Below, in pieces: positions 17,290 to 26,033 of a stretch of 64,000 bases of DNA. The notes under the pieces are model-generated. The model saw nothing but the letters and a program-made list of their open reading frames with translations, was not told the DNA's origin and ran no database searches. The position numbers and the translations under genes were made by a program. Origin of the DNA: Polynucleobacter finlandensis (GTDB lineage: Bacteria > Pseudomonadota > Gammaproteobacteria > Burkholderiales > Burkholderiaceae); NCBI RefSeq assembly GCF_018881755.1, contig NZ_JACVPS010000003.1:1-64000 (forward strand). The letters run 5' to 3'. Position 1 is the first letter of the stretch, and each line of letters starts with the position of its first letter.

Positions 17290-17667
17290 ATGTGGCTATC
17301 TATCCTTGCAATCTTTTTTGGCGCCGGCTTAGGGGCACTTCTGCGTGCCGGCTTTAATCTCTTGACTGTGGGTTTTGCATCAGTGATTCCGATGGGTACT
17401 TTGCTATCAAATTTAGTTGGCGGTTACTTGATTGGTATTGCGGTAGCGTACTTTGGCAATAATCCTACCCTCTCTCCGGAGTGGCGCTTATTGGTGATTA
17501 CGGGATTTCTTGGGGGACTCACCACCTTCTCAAGTTTTTCTGCTGAGGTAGTTGCGTTTATGCAGCGTGGTGAGATTACTTGGGCGCTTGGTACAGCACT
17601 GGTTCACCTGATTGGGTCCCTGGCGCTTACTTTTTTAGGTATTTTGACTTACCAAGCCCTGAAGTAA
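17290..17667 (+). CDS. crcB: Fluoride channel CrcB/Fluc
   Basis: About 125 residues and four membrane helices. GAGLGALLRAGFNLL, GTLLSNLVGGYLIGIAVAYF and GFLGGLTTFSSFSAEVV are the conserved CrcB/Fluc signatures, including the Asn and the TTFSSFS loop that line the fluoride pore and Na+ site. It works as an antiparallel dimer exporting fluoride. The frame also opens at GTG 17281, but ATG 17290 has AGAG at a better distance and gives the usual N-terminus. I see no fluoride riboswitch in front. Confidence 0.92.
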   Translation: MWLSILAIFFGAGLGALLRAGFNLLTVGFASVIPMGTLLSNLVGGYLIGIAVAYFGNNPTLSPEWRLLVITGFLGGLTTFSSFSAEVVAFMQRGEITWALGTALVHLIGSLALTFLGILTYQALK

Positions 17668-17686
17668 GAAAAACCAATGCCAGAAA

Positions 17687-18667
17687 TTATTCTGGCTTGA
17701 TATTGGCTGTCTTCACAACAGCACTCCACTTGGCAGATTCTGATTTGATGAGTGTTGCGAAATCAGCCGGCGTGCCACCACCAATTTCATTGCCTTGAGA
17801 CAGCATGAGCTCTCGCAGTTGTGGATCTTTCAGCGCTTCATTTGCTGCGGCATTGAGCTTATCAATAATTGCTTTAGGCGTCCCTTTAGGGGCAATTAAT
17901 CCCTGCCAGTTCAGCACTTCTACCTTGGGATAGCCCACTTCAGCAAAACTTGGAATATTGGGGAGTAGTGGCGAACGTTTCTTGCTAGTGATGGCAATAG
18001 CGCGGAGTTTGTCAGCCTTAATGCTGGGCATTGCAGAGTACATTTGATCAAACATCATCGTGACATTGCCCGCCATCAAATCTGTCAGGCCTGCTGAACC
18101 ACTCTTGTATGGCACATGAATCATATCGATCCCTGCACTTTGTTTGAATAACTCTGCAGAGAGTTGATGACTGCCACCAATGCCGCCAGAAGAGAAAGTG
18201 AGTACACCAGGCTTCGCCTTAGCGGCATCCACAATCTCTTTCACCGTCTTGTATGACGATGCTGGATTGACAACCAAAACTAGCGGACCCTTTTCAATTA
18301 AAACGATCGGTGTGAGGTCGACCTCTGGGTCGTAACGTAAATTACCAAAGAGGGTTTTATTTACAGCCATCGGGGCAAAGTTGCCCATGCCAATGGTGTA
18401 GCCATCTGGCGCCGCTCTGGAGATAAATTCTGTACCGATATTCCCGCCAGCCCCAGGTTTGTTATCCACAATGATGGGTTGATTCAAGATCACACTCATC
18501 TTTTGAGCAATCTGCCGACTACGCGAATCTGCTCCGCCACCTGCGCCATAAGGAACAATAAAATTAATCGGTTTGTTGGGATAGCTAGCTTGAGCGTGAG
18601 CGTTGGATATCCCTAATAGAGTGATACAGAAAACGGCTAGGTGACCTGCAATCCATTTGAAATTCAT
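17687..18667 (-). CDS. Bug/TctC-family periplasmic binding protein (2 of 4)
   Basis: About 326 residues from the ATG at 18667, which has GGAG in front; the longer frame to 18742 would overlap the previous gene. Signal peptide ends NAHAQ, then YPNKPINFIVPYGAGGGADSRSRQIAQ and VDNKPGAGGNIGTEFISRAAPDGYT, both standard Bug signatures, and HVPYKSGSAGLTDLMAGNVTMMFD. Periplasmic receptor for a carboxylate-type ligand. Last gene of a six-gene minus-strand run, directly after the chromate-transporter pair. Confidence 0.9.
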   Translation of the reverse strand: MNFKWIAGHLAVFCITLLGISNAHAQASYPNKPINFIVPYGAGGGADSRSRQIAQKMSVILNQPIIVDNKPGAGGNIGTEFISRAAPDGYTIGMGNFAPMAVNKTLFGNLRYDPEVDLTPIVLIEKGPLVLVVNPASSYKTVKEIVDAAKAKPGVLTFSSGGIGGSHQLSAELFKQSAGIDMIHVPYKSGSAGLTDLMAGNVTMMFDQMYSAMPSIKADKLRAIAITSKKRSPLLPNIPSFAEVGYPKVEVLNWQGLIAPKGTPKAIIDKLNAAANEALKDPQLRELMLSQGNEIGGGTPADFATLIKSESAKWSAVVKTANIKPE

Positions 18668-18681
18668 AACTACACTCCGTC

Positions 18682-19203
18682 TTAAATAAAACCTAGTAAG
18701 CCCAATAGGGCACCCAAGGCAATTAAATACAAAGGATGCCATTTTGTAAACAAGATAATCGTAATGGTGAAAAATGTTAAAGCATATGCTGCATATGTGT
18801 GATTAATTTGCATTGCAATTTGCCAGGCCGATCCGAGTACTAAGCCTACAGCCAATGCACCTGCTGCAAATTGAATCATCATTTTCTTTTGAGGGCTGCG
18901 GATATTTGCGATATACCCCTGAAGAAAATAAATCATGATTGAGGATGGCAGGCAAATGGCGATAGTTGCGACCACAGCTCCAATGACCCCACTGACGTGC
19001 CATCCTATCAGCGTGATTGTCATGAGGTTAGGTCCTGGAGCAGCTTGGGCAATGGCGAAGTAGTCTGCAAATGTTTGGGTATCTAACCAATGCTCTTGGC
19101 TTACAGAAAGATCGTATAGAGCCGGCAATAAAGCGTTGATTCCTCCAAAGGCAACTGCTGAGAATGCCATGAGCTTTAGAAAAAGACTGATCAGCGCGCT
19201 CAT
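18682..19203 (-). CDS. Chromate transporter-family protein, half 2
   Basis: 173 residues from the ATG at 19203, which overlaps the stop of the preceding gene by 4 bp (ATGA). The CHR-domain pattern is seen in FLKLMAFSAVAFGGINALLPALYD, FADYFAIAQAAPGPNLMTITLIGW and later hydrophobic helices. Short CHR proteins come in tandem pairs that assemble in opposite membrane orientation; this is the second of such a pair. Substrate is assumed to be chromate or a related oxyanion by family only. Confidence 0.87.
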   Translation of the reverse strand: MSALISLFLKLMAFSAVAFGGINALLPALYDLSVSQEHWLDTQTFADYFAIAQAAPGPNLMTITLIGWHVSGVIGAVVATIAICLPSSIMIYFLQGYIANIRSPQKKMMIQFAAGALAVGLVLGSAWQIAMQINHTYAAYALTFFTITIILFTKWHPLYLIALGALLGLLGFI

Positions 19204-19739
19204 GAAAGATTGGCCTTTCGCCACGCTAGATACAAAGCGAATGGGGAAGCAATTAAAACAACCCAGCCTAGACCTAGATGAAAAAAGCCTGCTGAAACTA
19301 TTGTCAATACCACTACAACCAGCATAGGTGGGTAGCTAAATTCCGAACGCATCATTTTGAAGCCCGTTCCAGCAATGAGTCCAATCCCCACGGCTGAAAC
19401 CCCGCGCAGCATACCTTGCACTATTGGCATGTAGCTATAGTGTTCATAAAGTATTCCCAGCAAGATCACAACAGCGCTTGGAGCTATTAAGAGCCCTAGC
19501 GCCGCACAGATGGCGCCAGGTATTCCAGAAAATCGCGTGCCAATACAAATTGCTAGATTCACAATGTTTGGCCCTGGAACAACTTGGCAGATCCCAAGCA
19601 TGGCACTAAATTCTTCTGAGCTTAACCACTTCTCTTGTTCAACAATAGTGCGCCTAGCCCATGGTAAGACGCCTCCGAAACCAGAGATACCGATTTTGCT
19701 AAAAGCAATAAAGAGTTGACTTGGTGTGAGTGTTCTCAA
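19200..19739 (-). CDS. Chromate transporter-family protein, half 1
   Basis: 179 residues with about five hydrophobic segments. FIAFSKIGISGFGGVLPWARRTIVEQEKWLSSEEFSAMLGICQVVPGPNIVNLAICIG is the CHR motif block, including GFGG and the PGPN signature. It is translationally coupled to its partner by a 4-bp overlap and lies 9 bp after a hydroxyacid dehydrogenase gene. Its place inside a catabolic operon is unusual for chromate resistance. Confidence 0.88.
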   Translation of the reverse strand: MRTLTPSQLFIAFSKIGISGFGGVLPWARRTIVEQEKWLSSEEFSAMLGICQVVPGPNIVNLAICIGTRFSGIPGAICAALGLLIAPSAVVILLGILYEHYSYMPIVQGMLRGVSAVGIGLIAGTGFKMMRSEFSYPPMLVVVVLTIVSAGFFHLGLGWVVLIASPFALYLAWRKANLS

Positions 19740-19748
19740 GAGAGTTAC

Positions 19749-20726
19749 TTATTGCGGCTTAAATGGATGGGGGACAGGCTTTTGATCGAGCCACGCCTCT
19801 AAAGTTTCAGTAATGCCATTTGAGAAAGCCTCAAAAATCGGTTCAGCAATAAAGCCTAAATGAGGTGTGACTAATAAGTTCGGCGTATTGCGTAAAGGAT
19901 CGTCTACTGGCAGTGGTTCAACATCAAAGACGTCTACTGCTGCTTGGGCTGGACGTCCGGCGATGAGTGCTTTGCGAAGATCTGGCATATCGATCAGCGC
20001 TGCACGTGAGGTATTCACAAGGATAGAGTCGGGGCGCATTAAAGCCAGTTGATCTGCACTAATGATTCCTTTGGTCCCTGGTCCGGCTACCAAATGCATG
20101 GTGACTACTTTAGATGTGCTGAGTAATTCATCTAGGCTAACGGACTTTGCATTTTCAAGAGCGGCCCGCTCTGGAGTCATGCGTGGACTCCAGGTGACTA
20201 CTTCCATGCCAAAGGCGTTACCAACACGGGCAACGCGACTTCCAATAGCACCTAGACCCATTACGCCAAGGCGTTGCCCAGAGAGCATCGGCAGGAGGGA
20301 TAGCTCATCGCGCCAGCCACCAGATGCAATGAGTTTATTTTCTTCTATCAAGCGCTTTGATGCACCCAGAATCAATGCCCACGTTAACTCGGCAGTGGTT
20401 TCTTTTGATGGGCCACCATGGGTGCACGCCATAGGGATATTTCTAGAGACGAGTGCACTGGCTTCTAATGTGCCATTGCGTTCGCCGGTAAACATCAAGA
20501 ACTTCAATTTAGGTAAGCGCGCAATCATGGCCTCGTTAAATGGTGAGCGATCACGCACGATGGCGATAGCATCCGCATCTTTTACGGCTTCGTATAAAGC
20601 CTCGTCACGCAAGGGCTCATGATGAATCTTGAGATTGGCTTGTTGCTCGAGCTTTTCCCATTTGGAGAAACGACGCAGGGCGCGTTCGTAGTCACCAAGG
20701 ATGACGATGTTTGGTAATTGGGCCAT
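19749..20726 (-). CDS. D-2-hydroxyacid dehydrogenase-family protein (second copy)
   Basis: 325 residues. GQRLGVMGLGAIGSRVARVG is the NAD-binding motif, then LVNTSRAALIDMPDLRKAL (Arg), DVFDVEPLPVDDPLR (Glu) and LLVTPHLGFIAEPIFEAF (His). Complete catalytic set of the 2-hydroxyacid dehydrogenase/phosphoglycerate dehydrogenase-like family. N-terminal QLPNIVILGDYERALR with a DADAIAIVRDRSPF segment matches the D-2-hydroxyacid dehydrogenases common in catabolic operons of this group. It is 24 bp downstream of MmgE/PrpD. Confidence 0.9.
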   Translation of the reverse strand: MAQLPNIVILGDYERALRRFSKWEKLEQQANLKIHHEPLRDEALYEAVKDADAIAIVRDRSPFNEAMIARLPKLKFLMFTGERNGTLEASALVSRNIPMACTHGGPSKETTAELTWALILGASKRLIEENKLIASGGWRDELSLLPMLSGQRLGVMGLGAIGSRVARVGNAFGMEVVTWSPRMTPERAALENAKSVSLDELLSTSKVVTMHLVAGPGTKGIISADQLALMRPDSILVNTSRAALIDMPDLRKALIAGRPAQAAVDVFDVEPLPVDDPLRNTPNLLVTPHLGFIAEPIFEAFSNGITETLEAWLDQKPVPHPFKPQ

Positions 20727-20750
20727 GGTACTGAATACTTTCTAGTGAAA

Positions 20751-22124
20751 TTAGTCTGGAGTGCAAAGGCTCAAAATGTGTTTAAGATCCGAGGCGCTAC
20801 CCAATTTCCACAAAGCAGAAATCAGTTGACGGGTTTTTTCTGTGCCAATGATGGGTTCGGCTAGGCTGGTGAACTTTTGTTCTAAGTTTGTGTCACTCAT
20901 TGGGTTCTCAACGGAGCCAATGGCATTCTTCACGAACACATGCACTTCTTTACCATCCTTGAGAATTGCTTTTACATCGACTGAAGCTTCGCTAATTGCA
21001 GTATCGGTAGTTGCGTTGACTTTGGCACGCAAAGCCACAACATCAGCACGATTGACGATGTCATCAGCGTATTCGCCTTCACCTGCTTGACCAAAAATCA
21101 AACCAACAGCACAGCCGTGATACACGCTGAACTTACCTTCCAGACCATCTTTAGGCGTTTTCTTCCCGGTTAACTCGAGTACGAGTGGATGTACGCGTAA
21201 TTCGATGCGCTCAACATCATCTGCCTTAACGCCTTGGGCGCGTAATTGGGCGCAAGCATCGATCGCAGGGTGAATCACAATACCGCAAGCAAATGGCTTG
21301 TAGGTGTTTAATGAAATCTCAAATGATTTACCCAGGGCGCGATCAATTTCTGACCAGTCACACTTGGTGGAAACCGTTTGCATATAACCCCGACCTGCCT
21401 CTAATGCTTTAGGGCTGGCAGTAAAGCCGTGCTTGGCTAAGAGTGCAGAGAGTTGTCCTGCACGGGCTGCGCCACCTGGGTGAAATGGTTTTGTCATCGT
21501 GCCAAATTGCTCGCGCATGCCGACGGGTTGAGATGCAGCAATACCCAGAGCCATCGTGGTTTTTTGTAGATCAAGACCCATCAGGCGAGAACAGGCGGCG
21601 GCTGAACCGAGCATGCCGGTAGAGCCAGTAATATGCCAACCGCGATGGTAGTGGTCTGGGTACATAGCATTGCCAACGCGGCAAGCTACATCAATACCCA
21701 GAATCAGTGAGTCGATGATTTGACGACCGTTGGCATTGAGATGTTCGCCTAAAGCCAAAATAGCTGAAGCTACAGGTCCGGCAGGATGAATCACGGTTTT
21801 AAGGTGAGTGTCATCAAAGTCAAAAGTGTGTGAGCTGATGCCGTTAATCAGAGCTGCGCCACCCATATCAACACGATCTTTGCGGCCGAGAATGCTGGCT
21901 TGAGGTGCTGGCTGGAATTCACGAATGGCTGCCAAAGAAGATTCCACGCTCTCATGATTCGCGGCGCCAATTGCACAGCCGAGCCAGTTTAAGAAGGTGC
22001 GGTGCGCCTCATGGTCAACTTCAGGGGTCCACCCTTGACTTGGGTGCAAGGTAACGAATTCAGCCAAGATCTTGGTAACGGGAGGGGCATTAAGATCTGC
22101 TGCTGCGGCAATAGCTTGAGACAT
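20751..22124 (-). CDS. MmgE/PrpD-family protein
   Basis: 457 residues, the family's standard size. Segments such as HRTFLNWLGCAIGAANHES, ALINGISSHTFDFDDTHLKTVIHPAGPVASAILALGEH and RGWHITGSTGMLGSAAACSRLMGL are the family's signature, including the DFDDTH motif. PrpD itself dehydrates 2-methylcitrate, but homologues in Bug-protein operons probably act on other hydroxy-dicarboxylates (for example cis-aconitate or itaconate-type acids). AGGAAA before the ATG supports the start. Second gene of the six-gene operon. Confidence 0.9.
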   Translation of the reverse strand: MSQAIAAAADLNAPPVTKILAEFVTLHPSQGWTPEVDHEAHRTFLNWLGCAIGAANHESVESSLAAIREFQPAPQASILGRKDRVDMGGAALINGISSHTFDFDDTHLKTVIHPAGPVASAILALGEHLNANGRQIIDSLILGIDVACRVGNAMYPDHYHRGWHITGSTGMLGSAAACSRLMGLDLQKTTMALGIAASQPVGMREQFGTMTKPFHPGGAARAGQLSALLAKHGFTASPKALEAGRGYMQTVSTKCDWSEIDRALGKSFEISLNTYKPFACGIVIHPAIDACAQLRAQGVKADDVERIELRVHPLVLELTGKKTPKDGLEGKFSVYHGCAVGLIFGQAGEGEYADDIVNRADVVALRAKVNATTDTAISEASVDVKAILKDGKEVHVFVKNAIGSVENPMSDTNLEQKFTSLAEPIIGTEKTRQLISALWKLGSASDLKHILSLCTPD

Positions 22125-22154
22125 GTGATTTCCTGTTTCTAGTAAGTGAATGTT

Positions 22155-23153
22155 TTATTCGATTTCAATTTGGCGGCTTTTCGCGACCTTAGTCCAGCGT
22201 GCAATATCTTCTTTGATGTAGGTCCCAAATTGTTGAGGCGTCATCGGCATCAAGGTCATTGCTTCACTTGACATTTCTTGGCTGAACTCTGGACTGGCTA
22301 GCACTTTATTGAGTTCGGTATTGAGCTTAGTCACAATGGCCTCTGGCATATTTGCAGGGCCTGAAATACCATACCACTGTTGCCCATCAAAACCGGCATA
22401 TCCCAATTCTTTAAAAGTAGGGATATTGGGTTCAGCAGAACTGCGTTTCTGACCGGTAACCGCTAATGCATGCACGCGACCTGTTTTCAAATAAGGGATG
22501 GCAGCAAATAAAGTTGGAAGCATGGCATCAGTTTGTCCTCCAAGGAGATCGGTAAATGCTGGTGCGATACCACGATAGGGAACATGAACCATGAAGATTC
22601 CAGAGGCCATCTTGAACTGCTCCATACCTAGATGGGTGAGTGTGCCAGGACCTGAGGTTCCATAAGTTAACTTGGCAGGATTCTTCTTAGCGTAATCAAT
22701 AAATTCTTTAAGATTTTTAATGGGTAAGGCTGGATTGATGATTAAGACATTTGGCGTTGCACCGATCATACCGACGGGCGTGAAGTCTTTGATAGCGTCG
22801 TAAGTCAGTTTACGAACCGCCGGGTTAGTGCCATGCGTGCCAACATAGGCAATCATCAGGGTATAGCCATCGGGCGCAGATTTGGCGGTTACTTGGGACG
22901 CTATGGCACCACCGCCACCACCCATGTTATCCACAATAATCGTTTGACCTAAGTTTTTGGATAGCCGGTCAGCTACTTTGCGAGCAAGGTTATCTAAGCC
23001 TCCGCCAGCAGCGACGGGAGCAATTAACTTAATGGGTTTGCTAGGATAATTGGACGAAGATTGTGCGCTAACAAGGCCAGTCATCAGGCTCAGGCTTACG
23101 GCAAGGAAATAGGACAAAAAAATCGGCGTTTGCCGATTGGGGGTATTAGACAT
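22155..23153 (-). CDS. Bug/TctC-family periplasmic binding protein (3 of 4)
   Basis: 332 residues. The signal peptide ends near SAQSSSN, then YPSKPIKLIAPVAAGGGLDNLARKVADRL, VDNMGGGGGAIASQVTAKSAPDGYT and HVPYRGIAPAFTDLLGGQTDAMLP. First gene of the minus-strand operon, 30 bp before MmgE/PrpD. A second Bug gene ends the same operon, so two receptors bracket the enzymes and the chromate-type transporter. Confidence 0.9.
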   Translation of the reverse strand: MSNTPNRQTPIFLSYFLAVSLSLMTGLVSAQSSSNYPSKPIKLIAPVAAGGGLDNLARKVADRLSKNLGQTIIVDNMGGGGGAIASQVTAKSAPDGYTLMIAYVGTHGTNPAVRKLTYDAIKDFTPVGMIGATPNVLIINPALPIKNLKEFIDYAKKNPAKLTYGTSGPGTLTHLGMEQFKMASGIFMVHVPYRGIAPAFTDLLGGQTDAMLPTLFAAIPYLKTGRVHALAVTGQKRSSAEPNIPTFKELGYAGFDGQQWYGISGPANMPEAIVTKLNTELNKVLASPEFSQEMSSEAMTLMPMTPQQFGTYIKEDIARWTKVAKSRQIEIE

Positions 23154-23245
23154 GTCTCTGGCCCGGGTTATTGTTTTTAGATTAATCTTGTAATACAGGT
23201 GAATTTTACTATTTATGACAGATTTTTTTTGATAAAGGAAAACCC

Positions 23246-23548
23246 ATGATTTTGGAACATTGCGATATTGAGATCGACCCTAGCAAGCAGAAGGAGTTTG
23301 AAGAGGCTATTTTGCGTGGGGTGGAGACGGTGATAGCTAAATCCAAGGGGTTTCAGGGTTTTAAGGTTAATCACAGCATTGAAAGCCCGGCCCGTTACCT
23401 ACTATTTATTTACTGGGATACTCTGGAAAATCACACTGTTGACTTTCGGGGCTCTGCAGCCTTTGCAGACTGGCGCGCCATTGTAGGGCCATTCTTCGCT
23501 AAACCGCCATTTGTGGAGCACTTTACCTTGGTCGGTAAGTCGATTTAA
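23246..23548 (+). CDS. Antibiotic biosynthesis monooxygenase (ABM)-domain protein
   Basis: 100 residues of one ferredoxin-like ABM domain. EHCDIEIDPSKQKEFEEAILRGVETVIAKSKGFQGFKVNHSIESPARYLLFIYWDTLENH is typical, and the C-terminal FRGSAAFADWRAIVGPFFAKPPFVEHF matches ABM proteins too. Members are cofactor-free monooxygenases or heme-degrading enzymes; some have no known activity. AAAGGAAA lies upstream of the ATG. Divergent from the Bug-PrpD operon. Confidence 0.85.
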   Translation: MILEHCDIEIDPSKQKEFEEAILRGVETVIAKSKGFQGFKVNHSIESPARYLLFIYWDTLENHTVDFRGSAAFADWRAIVGPFFAKPPFVEHFTLVGKSI

Positions 23549-23564
23549 TGCGGCCCTAACTCCC

Positions 23565-24335
23565 TTAGCCGGTTTTGAGCTTCTTACGAATAGAGTGCTC
23601 TATCGGTATGGAGTCTAGGGTGGGCTCTAAGGCTTCGCGCTCATCAAAGACAAAGCAACTGCCTTGGTAATGCGCGGAGCCAACCTCTTCAAAGTACTTC
23701 AAGATTCCACCTTCTAATTGGTAGCTATGTTGCATACCAATTTCCCGCATATACAGGCCGGACTTTTCACAACGAATACCGCCGGTACAGAAGCTAACTA
23801 AGGTCTTACCTGCAAGCTCCTCTTTTTTAGCCTTAATCGCCTCAGGAAATTGTGTAAATTTTTCAATATTGAAGTGCAGGGCGTTTTCGAAGGTGCCGTA
23901 ATCCACCTCAAAGGCGTTGCGTGTATCCACCATGACAACCGGGCGACCTAGGTCATCAGTACCTCGATCCAGCCACTCTTGTAATTTCTTTGGGGTAATG
24001 AAGTTCGCACGTCCTTCTTCAGGACGAATGGCAGGGTGATTCATTCGAATAATTTCATTCTTGAGTTTGATGAGCATTTTCTTAAAGGGCTGCTCATCGG
24101 ACCAACTTTCTTTAACTTCGATGATTTTGAAGCGAGTATCTGCACGAAGCCATTCTAAAAAGCTGCGCATCTCTTTTTCTTTGCCCGCCAGGAACATATT
24201 GATTCCTTCGCCGGTGAGCAAAATCGTTCCCTTGAGTTCGAGGGCATTGCAGTGATCCAACATCTTCGCGCGAAGCTCTGCTAAGCCATCAAGGCTGACA
24301 AATAAATACGCGGCGATGTTCAAAATGGGTTTCAT
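23565..24335 (-). CDS. trhO: tRNA uridine(34) hydroxylase TrhO (rhodanese domain)
   Basis: 256 residues with an N-terminal acylphosphatase-like domain (about 1-100) and a rhodanese domain. The latter has VMVDTRNAFEVDYGTFENALHFNIEKFTQFPEA and the catalytic loop SFCTGGIRCEKS with its cysteine. The YceA/TrhO family hydroxylates U34 of certain tRNAs, a precursor step of 5-carboxymethoxy or methoxyuridine, using prephenate-independent O2. Length is slightly short of E. coli TrhO (350), lacking the C-terminal extension, as in many betaproteobacterial homologues (recalled, not checked). Confidence 0.87.
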   Translation of the reverse strand: MKPILNIAAYLFVSLDGLAELRAKMLDHCNALELKGTILLTGEGINMFLAGKEKEMRSFLEWLRADTRFKIIEVKESWSDEQPFKKMLIKLKNEIIRMNHPAIRPEEGRANFITPKKLQEWLDRGTDDLGRPVVMVDTRNAFEVDYGTFENALHFNIEKFTQFPEAIKAKKEELAGKTLVSFCTGGIRCEKSGLYMREIGMQHSYQLEGGILKYFEEVGSAHYQGSCFVFDEREALEPTLDSIPIEHSIRKKLKTG

Positions 24336-24424
24336 GCTAAGTCTCTATTGGCTACACCCTCTATTATCAAACATCAGTCTGCGAGGGGTGGTAATCTTGT
24401 CGTCTTACCTAGAGGAGACGTGGC

Positions 24425-25426
24425 ATGCAGATTTTCTTGAAAATGGCTAAAAAAGCCATATTGTTTAGTTTATTGCTGATTGGAGCATCTGGAGTGGCAA
24501 GCGCCCAGACTGCTGGAGTCGGCACTTGGCCCACCCAAAAACCCATACGATTGATCGCTGTATTCCCACCCGGTGGATCAGTGGATCAGGTGGCGCGCAT
24601 TTTGGCCCCAACTCTGCAAGCTGAGCTAAAGCAAAACGTCATTGTGGAAAACATTGGCGGTGCTTCTGGCGTGATCGGGACTTCAGCAATGACTCGGTCC
24701 GATCCTGATGGTTATACCTTTGCAGTAGTGTTTGATACTCACGGCGTTAATCCAAGCCTCAAAGATAAACTGCCCTACGACACCATTAAAGATATTGCAC
24801 CTGTGACTTTAATTGGTACATCCCCAATGGTGCTCGTTGCTAGCAAAAAATCGGGAATTACGAGTTTTAAGCAGTTAGTAGACCTATCTAAGACCGGTAA
24901 GCAGTTTAGCTATGGTTCGATTGGTATTGGCAGCCTAGGACATCTTGCAATGGCTCGTTTAGCAAAGCAGGCAGGTTTTGATTGGAACCATATTCCGTAT
25001 CGTGGCGGCGGTCCTTTAATGCAGGATGCATTAGGTGGACAAGTTGAGCTGGCTATTGGCTCAGAGTTTTTGGTGAAGCCGCATATTGAGAGCGGCAGCA
25101 TTATTCCTTTGGCAGTCACCACGACCAAAAGAGCACCAGGATTGCCTAATGTCCCAACGGTTGCGGAAAGTGGTTTTCCGGGTTTCAATGCGCCGGCATG
25201 GTGGGCAGTATTGGCACCAGGTAAGACTCCCCCAGCTATCGTGAATGCCATGAATGCCGCTATCACAAAAGCCCTGAAGACTCCGGCTGTAGCTGATAAA
25301 TTCAAGGCGCAAGGCATTGAAATTGTTGCTGGTAATCCTGAGGCATTGCGCGATTTCATTGGCAAACAGATTGCTGTGTGGGGTAAGTTTGTGATTGAGA
25401 ACAATATTAAAGAAACAGCGCAATAA
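24425..25426 (+). CDS. Bug/TctC-family periplasmic binding protein (4 of 4)
   Basis: 333 residues, signal peptide ending SAQT. WPTQKPIRLIAVFPPGGSVDQVARILAPTL and VENIGGASGVIGTSAMTRSDPDGYT are Bug signatures, and HIPYRGGGPLMQDALGGQVELAIG is the ligand-binding strand region. GAGGAGAC lies directly before the ATG at 24425. No TctAB genes follow. It is 35 bp upstream of the CMD-like gene, with a pirin after that, so it could feed a small oxidation pathway; this is inference. Confidence 0.9.
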   Translation: MQIFLKMAKKAILFSLLLIGASGVASAQTAGVGTWPTQKPIRLIAVFPPGGSVDQVARILAPTLQAELKQNVIVENIGGASGVIGTSAMTRSDPDGYTFAVVFDTHGVNPSLKDKLPYDTIKDIAPVTLIGTSPMVLVASKKSGITSFKQLVDLSKTGKQFSYGSIGIGSLGHLAMARLAKQAGFDWNHIPYRGGGPLMQDALGGQVELAIGSEFLVKPHIESGSIIPLAVTTTKRAPGLPNVPTVAESGFPGFNAPAWWAVLAPGKTPPAIVNAMNAAITKALKTPAVADKFKAQGIEIVAGNPEALRDFIGKQIAVWGKFVIENNIKETAQ

Positions 25427-25461
25427 GCAAGTTATCGCACTGAGACATTGAGAAAGTATTT

Positions 25462-26013
25462 ATGACTGAACGTTTAATTCCTTACCAGCCAATGGATTTG
25501 GCTGAGCCTGCTGATTTGGTCGCCGCCATTCGTCAACGTCGTGGCGGTCAGTTTATTAATTTAGATCGCATGCTTTTGCATAGTGTGCCAATCGCAGAAG
25601 GCTGGAATCATTTTATTGGTGAGATTCGCAATAACTTATCCTTGGATCCTAAGCTGCGTGAGTTAGCTATGTGTGGTGTGGCCGTTCTCAATGGTGCCGA
25701 GTACGAGTTCTTCCACCATGCTCCTCCTTTTAAAAAGGCTGGCGGTACCGAAGAGCAAGTTCAAGGCCTGCGTTTAATTGGACAAGCCAGTTTCCCGAAA
25801 AATCTATTTTCACAAGTGGAAAATGATGCGGCAGATTTAACCTTCCAGATGACCCGCAGTATCAAAGTTGATCCAGAGTTAATGAAGCGCTTACAAAAAG
25901 CATTGGGAAGTACCGATACGGTTGAATTGGTTACGGTAATTGCTGCTTACAACATGGTGTCGCGTTTCTTGATCGCTTTGGATGTTAATCCAGAAGATCA
26001 TCCGCCAGCCTAA
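25462..26013 (+). CDS. Carboxymuconolactone decarboxylase-like protein
   Basis: 183 residues. LDPKLRELAMCGVAVLNGAEYEFFHHAPPFKKAGGTEEQVQGLRL is the CMD/AhpD-like helical block. The usual redox cysteine of the AhpD E-x-C-x-x-H motif is absent here (the site reads E-Y-E-F-F-H-H), so a peroxidase role is unlikely. The hydratase/decarboxylase-like activity of the family is possible. It lies between a Bug protein and a pirin on the same strand. Confidence 0.82.
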   Translation: MTERLIPYQPMDLAEPADLVAAIRQRRGGQFINLDRMLLHSVPIAEGWNHFIGEIRNNLSLDPKLRELAMCGVAVLNGAEYEFFHHAPPFKKAGGTEEQVQGLRLIGQASFPKNLFSQVENDAADLTFQMTRSIKVDPELMKRLQKALGSTDTVELVTVIAAYNMVSRFLIALDVNPEDHPPA

Positions 26014-26033
26014 GGGTAAATAGTCAGCAAGAC

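Noticed and set aside
17690-17800. Fluoride riboswitch near crcB
   Set aside because: No conserved fluoride-aptamer core found before crcB; the gene follows a dioxygenase gene with almost no gap.
18668-18742. N-terminal extension of the Bug protein (start at 18742)
   Set aside because: It would overlap the chromate-transporter gene and put a non-signal sequence before a normal signal peptide; the ATG at 18667 has GGAG in front.
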